From: Williamsia deligens
GTDB taxonomy: Bacteria > Actinomycetota > Actinomycetes > Mycobacteriales > Mycobacteriaceae
DNA length: 64,000 nucleotides
Assembly (NCBI RefSeq): GCF_024171765.1
Contig: NZ_JAMTCI010000001.1
Coordinates: forward strand, 558,001 to 622,000
Direction: 5' to 3'
Shown here: one piece after another, positions 28,246 through 36,292 of the stretch
Numbering within the stretch: position 1 is the stretch's first letter
Layout: the number at the start of each line of letters is the position of its first letter
Notes under the pieces: model-generated
Seen by the model: the letters and a program-made list of their open reading frames with translations, nothing else
Told to the model about the DNA's origin: nothing
The model's database searches: none
Position numbers and translations under genes: made by a program

Positions 28246-28851
28246 TCACCTCGCGGTCGTCGGCGCCAGACAGTAGGCGATGGGCCGCGGCCGCGTGGTG
28301 CCCCAGGCCACCTCGCCGGCGGCGCACCGCAGCACCGAGGTCCCGTCGGCGCGTCGGGTCACCGCGTAGATCGGGGAGTCCGACGCACCCGACACCGTCG
28401 AGCACCCCTTGCGTTCGTACCGCGCGACATGGCCGGCGGACGGCGCCGCCGTCGGGGTGGGCAGCAGATAGCACCGGCCGGCGCGCAGATCGGGGACCAG
28501 ACAGAGCGTGGCGTCACCGACGGAGATCCGCACCGACGTCGCGACGATCGATGCGCCGGTCCCGCCCGGGCAGCTCGAGCGCCGCTCGGTGCGCGACGCG
28601 ACGTAGAACGTCATGCCCTCACCGGTGCACCCCACCGTGTCCACGGCGACGGCACCGTTGCCGCGGTCCTGCACCACCACGCAGCCGCCGACGGCAGCGT
28701 CCCCGGACGCCCCCGCGGTCCCGCGCGCACCCACCGCGGCCACCACCGCGATCGCGACCAGCAGCGCGACGATGACGCCCACGGCGACGACCAACGGCCG
28801 GGTCGCCACCGACCGCCGGCGGCGCTCAGAGGTGGGCGCATCGGTGGGCAC
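28246..28851 (-). CDS. Membrane-anchored Cys-rich protein, paralog of the 27395 gene
   Basis: A 201-residue protein with a short charged N-terminus (SERRRRSVATRP), one transmembrane helix (about 19-42) and an extracytoplasmic domain. The domain shares its layout with the neighbour: a Gly-Gly-Cys start, CPGGTG, VGDATLCLVPDLRAGRCYLL (compare GRLCLTPNLREGKCYSLPG) and a terminal IAYC. The pair therefore arose by tandem duplication, but this copy lacks the PYGQN tail. GTG 28851 lies 6 nt after TAGGGT (28858-28863, complement). The two genes have separate leaderless promoters 30 bp apart from stop to start. Function unknown. Confidence 0.75.
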   Translation of the reverse strand: MPTDAPTSERRRRSVATRPLVVAVGVIVALLVAIAVVAAVGARGTAGASGDAAVGGCVVVQDRGNGAVAVDTVGCTGEGMTFYVASRTERRSSCPGGTGASIVATSVRISVGDATLCLVPDLRAGRCYLLPTPTAAPSAGHVARYERKGCSTVSGASDSPIYAVTRRADGTSVLRCAAGEVAWGTTRPRPIAYCLAPTTAR

Positions 28852-28896
28852 CGACCGACCCTACGGCCGGTGTCGCGCCTGTGACAGCCTGGACAG

Positions 28897-30057
28897 ATGA
28901 GCACCGTCGCGCGTCTGGCGCCGTTCGCCACCACCGTGTTCGCCGAGATGTCCCAGCTCGCGCTCGCCCACGACGCGATCAACCTGGGCCAGGGATTCCC
29001 CGACACCGACGGTCCGCAGTCCCTGCTCGACACTGCCTGCACCGCGATCAGGTCCGGCGCCAACCAGTACCCGCCCGGCCCCGGCGTCCCGGCGCTGCGC
29101 GCGGCGATCGCGGCGCAGCAGTCGCGGCACGTCGGCCTCGAGTACGACCCCGACACCGAGGTGCTCGTCACGGTCGGCGCCACCGAGGCGATCGCCGCCG
29201 CGGTCGTGGGGTTGGTGGAGCCCGGCGCCGAGGTCGTGCTCATCGAGCCCTTCTACGACGCCTACGCCGCGGCCGTCGCCATGTCGGGAGGGTTCCGACG
29301 GTCGGTGCCGCTCGTCGCCGACGGAGACGGCTTCACCCTCGACCGCGACGCCCTGGCCGAGACCATCACCGACAAGACCGCGGCGGTCGTCGTCAACAGT
29401 CCGCACAACCCCACGGGGTCGGTCCTGTCCGACGAGGACCTCGCCGCGATCGCCGCCGAGTGCATCGACCACGACGTGATCGCCATCAGCGACGAGGTCT
29501 ACGAGTACCTCGTCTTCGATGACCGCGTGCACCGGTCCATCGCGTCGGTGCCGGGGATGCGTGAGCGCACCGTGCGGATCTCCAGCGCGGCGAAGACCTT
29601 CAACGTGACGGGATGGAAGGTCGGATGGCTCAGCGGCCCCGCACATCTCGTCGCCGCCGCACGCACCGCGAAACAGTTCATGACGTTCGTCGGCAGCGGC
29701 CCGTTCCAGCCCGCGGTCGCCGGTGCCCTGGACACCGAGATGGACTGGGTCGACGCCAATCGCAAGGACCTGCAACGCAAGCGGGACCTCGTCTCCGACG
29801 CCCTCGCCGACATCGGGTTCGCCGTGCACCGCACCGAGGGCACTTTCTTCGTCTGCGCCGACCCGCGTCCCCTCGGCATCGACGACGGTGAGGCGCTGTG
29901 TCGGTCACTGCCCGGGACCCACGGGGTGGCCGCGGTGCCGGTCAGTGCCTTCGTGGACCGTCGCGAGCCGTGGCAGCACCTCATCCGGTTCGCGTTCGCC
30001 AAACGGGACGACGTCCTGCAGGAGGGCATCGAGCGACTGCGTCGCCTCGCGCCCTGA
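28897..30057 (+). CDS. PLP-dependent aminotransferase, class I (DapC-like)
   Basis: A 386-residue fold-type I aminotransferase. Active-site residues are Tyr58 in ANQYPPGPG, Asn171 of NPTG, Asp199-x2-Tyr202 (SDEVYEYL) and the Schiff-base lysine Lys233 (SSAAKTFNVTGWKVGW), and the substrate-carboxylate arginine is in IRFAFAK. The M. tuberculosis equivalent in this block, Rv0858c, is annotated as N-succinyldiaminopimelate aminotransferase DapC (lysine/peptidoglycan pathway), though similar enzymes act on kynurenine or methionine, so the substrate stays open. ATG 28897 has CAGCCT 6 nt upstream, a weak leaderless pattern. It is divergent from the Cys-rich gene. Confidence 0.9.
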   Translation: MSTVARLAPFATTVFAEMSQLALAHDAINLGQGFPDTDGPQSLLDTACTAIRSGANQYPPGPGVPALRAAIAAQQSRHVGLEYDPDTEVLVTVGATEAIAAAVVGLVEPGAEVVLIEPFYDAYAAAVAMSGGFRRSVPLVADGDGFTLDRDALAETITDKTAAVVVNSPHNPTGSVLSDEDLAAIAAECIDHDVIAISDEVYEYLVFDDRVHRSIASVPGMRERTVRISSAAKTFNVTGWKVGWLSGPAHLVAAARTAKQFMTFVGSGPFQPAVAGALDTEMDWVDANRKDLQRKRDLVSDALADIGFAVHRTEGTFFVCADPRPLGIDDGEALCRSLPGTHGVAAVPVSAFVDRREPWQHLIRFAFAKRDDVLQEGIERLRRLAP

Positions 30058-30097
30058 TCACTCGCACACACGTTCGATCGGGGCGTAGACTGGCGGC

Positions 30098-30730
30098 ATG
30101 ACCTCCGCAGGCACCCAGGGGTCGTTGTTCGCCGCCGACGACGGCGAACCGACCGTCACCGCACTCGGCTCCGCTGTGCGTCGGCGGGTCCTCACCGCCG
30201 GGGCCTGGGTCGATGTCCGCCCCGGGTTCATCGACGGCGCCGACGCCCTCTTCGACCACCTGCGCGACGAGGTGCCGTGGCGTGCCGAACGGCGGCAGAT
30301 GTACGACCGCGTCGTCGACGTGCCGCGGCTGCTGTGCACGTACCACGAGGACGACCCGCTGCCCCACCCTGTCCTCGACGCCGCCCGAGACGCACTGACC
30401 AGGCACTATCGCGCCGAACTCCCCGAGGGGTTCGCGACCGCCGGGATGTGTTGCTACCGAGACGGTTCCGACAGCGTCACGTGGCACGGCGACACGATCG
30501 GCCGTGGCAGCACCGAGGACACCATGGTCGCGATCGTGTCGCTGGGATCTCCTCGGCCGCTCATGCTGCGCCCCCGCGGAGGCGGGCAGTCACTCCGGTT
30601 CGTCGTCTCGCACGGTGACCTGCTGGTGATGGGTGGCAGCTGCCAGCGCACGTGGGAGCACGCCGTACCCAAGGTGACCGGCGTGGGACCGCGCATCAGC
30701 GTGCAGTTCCGCCCGTCCGGGGTGTTCTGA
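30098..30730 (+). CDS. AlkB-like 2-oxoglutarate/Fe(II) dioxygenase
   Basis: A 210-residue AlkB-family dioxygenase. The Fe(II) ligands His130 and Asp132 (WHGDTIGRG) and His188 (RTWEHAVPK), and the 2-oxoglutarate-binding Arg199 and Arg205 (GPRISVQFR), are all present, so it should be active. AlkB enzymes remove methyl groups from damaged DNA or RNA bases by oxidation. ATG 30098 is 6 nt after TAGACT (30086-30091), a clear leaderless arrangement. It stands alone, 40 bp after the aminotransferase, and converges on the SDR gene with 2 bp between. Confidence 0.9.
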   Translation: MTSAGTQGSLFAADDGEPTVTALGSAVRRRVLTAGAWVDVRPGFIDGADALFDHLRDEVPWRAERRQMYDRVVDVPRLLCTYHEDDPLPHPVLDAARDALTRHYRAELPEGFATAGMCCYRDGSDSVTWHGDTIGRGSTEDTMVAIVSLGSPRPLMLRPRGGGQSLRFVVSHGDLLVMGGSCQRTWEHAVPKVTGVGPRISVQFRPSGVF

Positions 30731-30732
30731 CC

Positions 30733-31605
30733 TCAGATGTCGTAGGTGACGCCGGTCAGCTTCTCCGACGCGATCCACAGCGCCTGTGATACCGACTCGT
30801 CGCGTGCCTTCGAGAACGGCTTGGTCAGCGTCGGCGCGCCACGCAGGCCACCGAGGTCCTTCGGACCGTAGAACGCCCCCGAGGCCGCGTCGGGTGATGT
30901 CGCGGCATACAACTCGGGCAGCGCGCCGTTCGACGCCGACTGCCCCACGAGCCGGTTGGTCAACGACATGATGCGGTCGTACACCGACTCCGTGTGCGAC
31001 TGCAGGTTGGTGCTGGCGTACCCGGGGTGTGCAGCCATCGAGGAGACGGTCGACCCCGACCGTCCCAGGCGGCGGGCCAGCTCGAACGCGAAGTGCAGGT
31101 TGGCCAGCTTCGACTGCCCGTAGGCGGTCCACCGCTCGTAGCGGCGACGGTCGTAGTTGAGGTCGTCGAGGTCGATCTTGCCTGTGGCGTGCGCGAACGA
31201 CGACACCGTGACGACGCGGTCGGCGATCTTCGGCAGCAGCAGTCCGGTGAGGGCGAAGTGACCGAGATGGTTGGTGCCGAACTGCATCTCGAACCCGTCG
31301 GCGGTGCGGCCCTTGGGCACAGCCATCACACCGGCGTTGTTGACGAGGACGTCGACCTTCTCGACGGTGTCGGCGAACTCCCGCACCGACGACAGGTCGG
31401 CGAGGTCGAGACGCGCCACGGTGGCGTTCGCGCCGATCTCCCGGGCGACGGGCTGCGCCTTCTCGGTCGAGCGGCAGGCCAGGATCACCGACCCACCCGC
31501 GGCGCCGATCGCCTTCGCGGCCTCGGCGCCGAGCCCGCTGTTGGCGCCGGTGATCACGAACGTCCGGCCGGTCTGATCAGGGATGTCCTTCGCGGTCCAC
31601 GTCAC
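30733..31605 (-). CDS. Short-chain dehydrogenase/reductase
   Basis: A 290-residue SDR of the retinol-dehydrogenase/WW-oxidoreductase-like type. The cofactor motif is TGANSGLGAEAAK (residues 19-31), the structural motif is NNAG (VDVLVNNAGVMA), and the catalytic pair is Tyr-x3-Lys (WTAYGQSKLAN) with Ser in VTVSSFAH. Substrate unknown. GTG 31605 is supported by TAGGAT (31613-31618, complement) ending 7 nt upstream. Its promoter element overlaps that of the divergent dehydratase gene. Confidence 0.88.
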   Translation of the reverse strand: MTWTAKDIPDQTGRTFVITGANSGLGAEAAKAIGAAGGSVILACRSTEKAQPVAREIGANATVARLDLADLSSVREFADTVEKVDVLVNNAGVMAVPKGRTADGFEMQFGTNHLGHFALTGLLLPKIADRVVTVSSFAHATGKIDLDDLNYDRRRYERWTAYGQSKLANLHFAFELARRLGRSGSTVSSMAAHPGYASTNLQSHTESVYDRIMSLTNRLVGQSASNGALPELYAATSPDAASGAFYGPKDLGGLRGAPTLTKPFSKARDESVSQALWIASEKLTGVTYDI

Positions 31606-31612
31606 GACCGCG

Positions 31613-31622
31613 ATCCTATGCT
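31613..31622. promoter_or_regulatory. Overlapping divergent -10 elements (SDR / dehydratase)
   Basis: ATCCTATGCT contains the plus-strand hexamer TATGCT (31617-31622, 6 nt before ATG 31629) and, on the complement, TAGGAT (31613-31618, 7 nt before GTG 31605). Two polymerases could not occupy both at once, so expression of the two genes should be mutually exclusive at the promoter level. This is an inference from motif positions. Confidence 0.55.
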
Positions 31623-31628
31623 GCGTGC

Positions 31629-32585
31629 ATGGACCGGGCACCCAGCTACGACTCCGTCGCGGCAGCGGCGGCGACCCTCGACGGCGTCGCGCACCGCACA
31701 CCCGTGGTGACGTCACGGCTGCTCGACGAGATCGTCGGTGCCCGTCTGTTCCTCAAGTGCGAGAACCTGCAGCGCGCCGGTGCGTTCAAGTTCCGCGGGG
31801 CCTACACCGCCGTGTCGCGACTGCCCGCCGAGCGTCGCCGCGCCGGGGTGCTCGCCTACTCGTCGGGCAACCACGCGCAGGGTCTCAGCCTGGCCGCGCA
31901 GCTACACGACGTCCCCGCGACCATCGTCATGCCGCACGACGCCCCACCCCCGAAGGTGGCGGCGACGCAGGCCTACGGCGCGACCGTCGTCCGCTACGAC
32001 CGGTACTCACAGGACCGGGTCGCGGTCGCCGCCGAGATCGCCGAACGGACCGGCGCGTCGATCATCCCGCCGTTCGACCACCCGGACGTCATCGCCGGGC
32101 AGGGCACCGCGGTCGCCGAGCTGCTCATCGACGTCGACGATCTCGACGTCCTGCTGGTCCCGCTGGGCGGGGGTGGGCTGCTCAGCGGGTCACTGCTGTC
32201 GGTCGGGGCGCTGTCGCCGAGCACCGAGGTGTTCGGTGTCGAACCCGCCGCCGGCGACGACGCGCTGCAGTCGTTGCGGGCGGGGCACATCGTCGAGATC
32301 CCGACGCCGCGGACCATCGCCGACGGCGCGCAGACCACACGCCTCGGCGACCGCACGTTCCCGATCATCCGCGAGCACGTCACCGACATCCTCACCGCCG
32401 ACGACGACGCGCTGCGCCACGCGATGGGCCTGCTCGCCACCCGCGCGAAGCTCGTCGTCGAACCGACGGGTGCCCTCAGTCTCGCCGCGGCGATCGGCCA
32501 TCGCGACCGCTTCGCCGGGGCACGGGTGGGCGTCGTGGTCTCCGGCGGGAACGTCGACACGGCCCTGTTCGCGACAGCGGGCTGA
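31629..32585 (+). CDS. Threonine/serine dehydratase, PLP fold type II
   Basis: A 318-residue enzyme of the catabolic threonine ammonia-lyase/serine racemase group. PLP lysine Lys54 (GAFKFRGAY), the Asn loop SSGNHAQG and the glycine-rich phosphate-binding GGGGLLSGS are in place. It lacks the C-terminal ACT-like regulatory domain of biosynthetic IlvA, so it is probably not isoleucine-feedback-controlled. It would deaminate L-Thr/L-Ser to 2-oxobutyrate/pyruvate or racemise serine. ATG 31629 lies 6 nt after TATGCT, a leaderless arrangement. Confidence 0.88.
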   Translation: MDRAPSYDSVAAAAATLDGVAHRTPVVTSRLLDEIVGARLFLKCENLQRAGAFKFRGAYTAVSRLPAERRRAGVLAYSSGNHAQGLSLAAQLHDVPATIVMPHDAPPPKVAATQAYGATVVRYDRYSQDRVAVAAEIAERTGASIIPPFDHPDVIAGQGTAVAELLIDVDDLDVLLVPLGGGGLLSGSLLSVGALSPSTEVFGVEPAAGDDALQSLRAGHIVEIPTPRTIADGAQTTRLGDRTFPIIREHVTDILTADDDALRHAMGLLATRAKLVVEPTGALSLAAAIGHRDRFAGARVGVVVSGGNVDTALFATAG

Positions 32586-32605
32586 CCTGCGACTGGAATA
32601 CAAAC

Positions 32606-32617
32606 GGACCGCGGTCC
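32606..32617. promoter_or_regulatory. Operator-like palindrome at luciferase-like gene promoter
   Basis: GGACCGCGGTCC is a perfect 12-bp palindrome adjoining the presumed -10 (CATTAT, 32617-32622) of the gene starting at 32629. A one-base variant of the same palindrome lies at the yceI promoter (36897-36910), suggesting one shared repressor, probably of the TetR type. Confidence 0.6.
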
Positions 32618-32628
32618 ATTATAGGGAC

Positions 32629-33648
32629 ATGAAGAACATCGGTTTCCTGTCGTTCGGGCACTGGACGCCCTCTCCGCAGTCTGCGACGCGGTCCGCGGCC
32701 GATGTGCTGACCCAGTCCATCGACCTCGCCGTCGCGGCCGAGGAGCTCGGTGCCGACGGCGCGTACTTCCGCGTGCACCACTTCGCGCGTCAGCTCGCGT
32801 CGCCGTTCCCGCTGCTCGCCGCGGTCGGAGCGCGCACGTCGCGCATCGAGATCGGCACGGGCGTCATCGACATGCGCTACGAGAACCCGCTCTACATGGT
32901 GGAGGACGCGAGCGCGGCGGACCTGATCTCCGGGGGCAGGCTGCAGCTCGGCATCAGCCGGGGATCCCCCGAGCAGGTGATCGAGGGCTACAAGTACTTC
33001 GGGTACGCACCCGCCGAGGGTGAGACGGACGCCGACATGGCCCGTCGCCACACCGCGGTGTTCCTGCAGGGGCTCGAAGGTGAGGGCTTCGCCCAGCCCA
33101 ACCCGCGTCCGATGTTCCCCAACCCGCCCGGCCTGCTACGCCTGGAGCCGCACTCGGAGGGTCTACGCGAGCGGATCTGGTGGGGTGCCGGGACGCGTGC
33201 GACCGCGGAGTGGACCGCTCAGCAGGGCATGAACCTGATGAGTTCGACCCTGCTCACCGAGGACACCGGCGTGCCGTTCCACGAACTGCAGGCCGAGCAG
33301 ATCCGCGTGTTCCGCAAGGAGTGGCAGAACGCCGGCCATGTGTTCACGCCGCGGGTGTCGGTGAGCCGCAGCATCTTCGCGATCGCCGACGACCGCGACC
33401 GTGCGTACTTCGGCCGCGGCGGCCAGGAGTCCGACCAGGTCGGGCACATCGACGGCGGCATCGCGCGCTTCGGTCGGTCCTACGCCGACGAGCCCGACCG
33501 GCTGATCGAGCAACTCGCCGAGGACACCGCGATCGCCGAGGCCGACACGCTGCTGCTCACCGTGCCGAACCAGCTCGGCGTCGACTACAACGCCCACGTG
33601 ATCGACTCGATCCTGACCCACGTCGCGCCCGCCCTCGGCTGGCGCTGA
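32629..33648 (+). CDS. Luciferase-like (LLM class) flavin monooxygenase
   Basis: A 339-residue TIM-barrel flavin-dependent monooxygenase of the bacterial-luciferase superfamily. It opens with MKNIGFLSFGHW, has AAEELGADGAYFRVHHF and the conserved IEIGTGVIDMRYENPLYM and GGRLQLGISRGSP strands. These enzymes use FMNH2 or F420 with O2, or F420 as a hydride carrier; which applies is not visible. CATTAT ends 6 nt before ATG 32629, suggesting a leaderless mRNA, and a GGACCGCGGTCC palindrome overlaps that promoter, so it is probably repressed. The gene ends 18 bp from the convergent cyclase gene. Confidence 0.85.
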   Translation: MKNIGFLSFGHWTPSPQSATRSAADVLTQSIDLAVAAEELGADGAYFRVHHFARQLASPFPLLAAVGARTSRIEIGTGVIDMRYENPLYMVEDASAADLISGGRLQLGISRGSPEQVIEGYKYFGYAPAEGETDADMARRHTAVFLQGLEGEGFAQPNPRPMFPNPPGLLRLEPHSEGLRERIWWGAGTRATAEWTAQQGMNLMSSTLLTEDTGVPFHELQAEQIRVFRKEWQNAGHVFTPRVSVSRSIFAIADDRDRAYFGRGGQESDQVGHIDGGIARFGRSYADEPDRLIEQLAEDTAIAEADTLLLTVPNQLGVDYNAHVIDSILTHVAPALGWR

Positions 33649-33657
33649 CCGGAGTCG

Positions 33658-33685
33658 GCGCGGCCGTCAGCTCAGGCGGCCGCGC
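33658..33685. terminator. Hairpin between convergent genes
   Basis: A perfect 9-bp GC stem, GCGCGGCCG (33658-33666) with CGGCCGCGC (33677-33685), spans the gap between the luciferase-like stop and the cyclase stop. No U-tract is present; it could serve both strands. Confidence 0.4.
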
Positions 33686-35304
33686 AGCACCGAGAGCGGC
33701 CGGCGGATCAGTCCGTCGACGAGGTCGGTGATGCTCATGTCGGAGTCGGACACGAGCTCGACGGGCGCGTGGATCCGGGTGGGTGTCGCACGACCCCGCA
33801 GGGTCACCGAGCCGACCGTCGTCCACTCCCAGCACTCGTCGTGCTCGACGGTCGTCGTCTCCTCGCCGTCGTCGTCGCGGTCGACCGACACGAGGCTGTC
33901 GAGTGCAGCCCCGCTGGCCAGGACATTGGACCGGCTCTGCTTGGCGACGTCGGCGAGGCGGGCGCACTCGTTCACCGGGTCACCGATGACCGTGTACTCG
34001 TAGCGGGTCTCGGCACCGATGTTGCCGGCGAACACACGCCCGCCGGACACACCGATCCCGACCCGCAGCGGGTGGATCTCCTCGAGTTCGGCGCCGAGCT
34101 CCCGGGCCGCGGCCAGGGCGGCGGCCACCGGGTCGGCGACGGCGTTGGGCGCCCCGAAGACGGCGAGAGCGGCGTCACCCTCGAACTTGTTGATGAACCC
34201 GTCGTGACGGGCGACGACGTCGGCGACGATCGTGAAGAAGCGGTTCAGGGCCGCGGCCACCGTCTCCGGGTCGGTCGACTGCGCGAAGCGCGTGGACCCC
34301 TCGATGTCGACGAAGAGGACGCCCACGTCGGTCTTGGAGCCGTGCATCCCGATGTCGGTGCGCAGCGCTCGCGCGGCGACCTCGGTGCCGACGTGGCGGG
34401 CGAAGAGGTCGCGCAGCCGCTCGCGCTCGGCGAGGCCGTCGACCATGGTGTTGAAGCCATCCTGCAGGACACCGAGCTCCGACGAGTCGTAGACGTCGAC
34501 GCGGGTCCCGAAGTCACCCGCGGACACACGCTCGACGGCCTGCCGGATGTCGCGGAGCGGGTCGGTGATGGACCTGGTGACGAGCGCGATCGCGCGCACA
34601 CCGCTGGCGAGACAGATGATGGCGAGCACGACGGTCGGGATGTCGAAGACTGTGTCGTTCGGGGGGACCCACCCGATCGCACGGCCGATGTTGAGCAGGA
34701 CGATGCCGCCGAGCGGGACGCCGCTCACCGCCAGCCACAGGACGATCATGCGTTCGCGGACACCGAGGACCGCCCTCGAGGGCGGGGAATCGCGCATGGC
34801 GGTGGCCACGAGGGGGCGTCCCACGCGTTCGAGGATCATGTAGGTCGCCGCGCCGCAGGATGCCCCGCCGAGGGCGAATGCGGCCGCGATGACGAGGAGG
34901 TCGATCGCCCCGAGTGCCTCGCCCGCCACGGCGGCGTACGCGACGATCCCGGCGACCCACCCCACCCCGGTGACGACGACACCGGCCATCGGCATGCGCT
35001 GCAGGGCCGTGCGGCGGCGGGCGTCGGCCGGAGTCCCGGACAGGAACCACCGGATGTGCGGCCGCAGGACGGCGATGGTGGTCACGAGGTCGACGGTGGC
35101 GCCCACCACGAGTCCCCAGACGAGACCCGACACGCTCTGACTCCCGGCACCGAGGGTGAGGTGGCCGCCCGAGGTGACGAGGCCGACGAGCAGTGCGGTC
35201 TCCAGGGCGACGGCGAGGTTCGCGGCGATGATGCCGACGGTCGCCAGCGCCATCATGCGCGAGGCGTCGACGCGCCTGTCCCGCGCTATCTCGTGTCCGG
35301 TCAT
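33667..35304 (-). CDS. Membrane class III adenylate/guanylate cyclase with HAMP
   Basis: A 545-residue signalling protein. The N-terminal half holds about six transmembrane helices, then a HAMP linker (residues about 255-310, ITDPLRDIRQAVERVSAGDFG) and a C-terminal class III cyclase domain (about 330-500) with metal-binding segments VGVLFVDIEGSTRF and NKFEGDAALAVFGAPN and the transition-state region RVGIGVSGGRVFAGNIGAETRYEYTVIGDPVN. This is the Rv1318c-Rv1320c/Rv3645 domain plan. It makes cAMP (or cGMP) in response to an unknown membrane signal. ATG 35304 lacks a clear ribosome-binding site. It is divergent from a TetR gene with two inverted repeats between them. Confidence 0.9.
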   Translation of the reverse strand: MTGHEIARDRRVDASRMMALATVGIIAANLAVALETALLVGLVTSGGHLTLGAGSQSVSGLVWGLVVGATVDLVTTIAVLRPHIRWFLSGTPADARRRTALQRMPMAGVVVTGVGWVAGIVAYAAVAGEALGAIDLLVIAAAFALGGASCGAATYMILERVGRPLVATAMRDSPPSRAVLGVRERMIVLWLAVSGVPLGGIVLLNIGRAIGWVPPNDTVFDIPTVVLAIICLASGVRAIALVTRSITDPLRDIRQAVERVSAGDFGTRVDVYDSSELGVLQDGFNTMVDGLAERERLRDLFARHVGTEVAARALRTDIGMHGSKTDVGVLFVDIEGSTRFAQSTDPETVAAALNRFFTIVADVVARHDGFINKFEGDAALAVFGAPNAVADPVAAALAAARELGAELEEIHPLRVGIGVSGGRVFAGNIGAETRYEYTVIGDPVNECARLADVAKQSRSNVLASGAALDSLVSVDRDDDGEETTTVEHDECWEWTTVGSVTLRGRATPTRIHAPVELVSDSDMSITDLVDGLIRRPLSVLRGRLS

Positions 35305-35346
35305 GGATCTGCTCGTTTCGGTCGGCGTGCGGTCGGGTGGACCCAA

Positions 35347-35362
35347 CGCAAGTCGAGTTGCG
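35347..35362. promoter_or_regulatory. TetR operator 1, cyclase/TetR intergenic
   Basis: CGCAAGTCGAGTTGCG is an inverted repeat (CGCAA-N6-TTGCG) located 43 bp upstream of the cyclase start. It has the same half-sites and spacing as the second box at 35375-35394, so both are probably bound by the adjacent TetR. Confidence 0.7.
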
Positions 35363-35374
35363 AAAAGCCTACAG

Positions 35375-35394
35375 AACGCAACCACTGTTGCGTT
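35375..35394. promoter_or_regulatory. TetR operator 2, cyclase/TetR intergenic
   Basis: AACGCAACCACTGTTGCGTT is a perfect inverted repeat with 8-bp arms and a 4-bp centre; it touches the TetR gene's presumed -10 TAGGGT (35394-35399). Binding here would repress the regulator itself, and with box 1 also the cyclase. Confidence 0.8.
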
Positions 35395-35405
35395 AGGGTC
35401 ATTCC

Positions 35406-35987
35406 GTGTCGTCAGCCACATCGGGTCACCGCCGCGGCAAGGCTGTCCGCGACGGGGTTCTCACCGCAGCACTGAACGAGCTGCTCAGCGTAGGTGTCGA
35501 CGGTGTCACCGTCGCCTCGGTCGCCGAGGCCGCCGGCGTACATGTGACATCCATCTACCGACGGTGGAAGACGCGCGAGCAGCTCATCACCGACGCGGTG
35601 CTGAGTCATCTGGACCCGTTGTCGATCGAGGTGCCGGACACCGGCTCGGTCCGGTCCGACCTCGTCGCCCTGCTGTCCGCTCTCGACGAGTCCATGTCGT
35701 CCCCGCAGAACTGGGCGCTGTTGCGTCTGGCGACGATGCCGGTGGAGATCGACCGCCTCGAGGAGGCCCGCCGGCGGATGACCGCCGAACGCATGGACAA
35801 CGTGGCGGTCATCCTCGAACGCGGCGTCGAGCGCGGGGAGATCGCACCCGGCGTCGATCACCGACTGGCGCTCGAGGCGATGTACGGGCCGGTGTACGCC
35901 CGCCGCCTCCTCACACACGAACAGGTCGACGAGGCCTATCTGGAGGGCCTCGTCGACCTGTTCTTGAACGGTATCCGAGCTCGCTGA
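35406..35987 (+). CDS. TetR-family repressor (controls adjacent cyclase)
   Basis: A 193-residue TetR-family regulator. The helix-turn-helix is VTVASVAEAAGVHVTSIYRRW (about residues 33-53), and the rest is a helical ligand-binding domain with a C-terminal TetR_C-like end. GTG 35406 lies 6 nt after TAGGGT, the leaderless pattern. Two CGCAA-N6-TTGCG boxes sit in the intergenic region shared with the membrane cyclase, so it very likely controls cyclase expression and its own. The ligand is unknown. Confidence 0.88.
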   Translation: MSSATSGHRRGKAVRDGVLTAALNELLSVGVDGVTVASVAEAAGVHVTSIYRRWKTREQLITDAVLSHLDPLSIEVPDTGSVRSDLVALLSALDESMSSPQNWALLRLATMPVEIDRLEEARRRMTAERMDNVAVILERGVERGEIAPGVDHRLALEAMYGPVYARRLLTHEQVDEAYLEGLVDLFLNGIRAR

Positions 35988-35988
35988 C

Positions 35989-36207
35989 TCACCGTCGCAC
36001 GCCGAGACAGACCATCGCCATCTCGCTGCGCAGCGTCCGACGTTCCCGCTCGAGGCGTTCACGCCGGATGCGGTGATGTCGTTCCCGCTCGGCTCGACCT
36101 GTCACGCGCCGCGGTTGTCTCAGTGACGAGACGATGTGCGCGAGAACAGATCTGGGTGACACACGACCGGAGACGGCCGGCGCCGGGATGCGTGTCGTGA
36201 TGACCAT
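35989..36207 (-). CDS. Small basic protein, unknown
   Basis: A 72-residue, strongly basic protein with an Arg-rich stretch (RAERERHHRIRRERLERERR, about residues 38-57) that could form a charged helix. I recognise no family. It is supported by an ATG (36207) preceded by a strong GGAGG ribosome-binding site at 5-6 nt and by G/C-biased third positions. A CCGAAT-T-ATTCGG palindrome lies 70 bp upstream. It converges on the TetR gene with 1 bp between. Nucleic-acid binding is possible from charge only. Confidence 0.5.
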   Translation of the reverse strand: MVITTRIPAPAVSGRVSPRSVLAHIVSSLRQPRRVTGRAERERHHRIRRERLERERRTLRSEMAMVCLGVRR

Positions 36208-36276
36208 GGCTGCCTCCTCGATGGCGGTGTTCTGCTGACACCGAGGACGGTAGATCGGTCGAGATCACGCTGTCAT

Positions 36277-36289
36277 CCGAATTATTCGG
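36277..36289. promoter_or_regulatory. Palindrome upstream of small basic gene
   Basis: CCGAATTATTCGG, two 6-bp arms around one T, lies 70 bp upstream of ATG 36207 and 4 bp after the yceI stop. It could be an operator or part of a terminator; the 6-bp stem is too short for a strong hairpin. Confidence 0.35.
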
Positions 36290-36292
36290 CGC

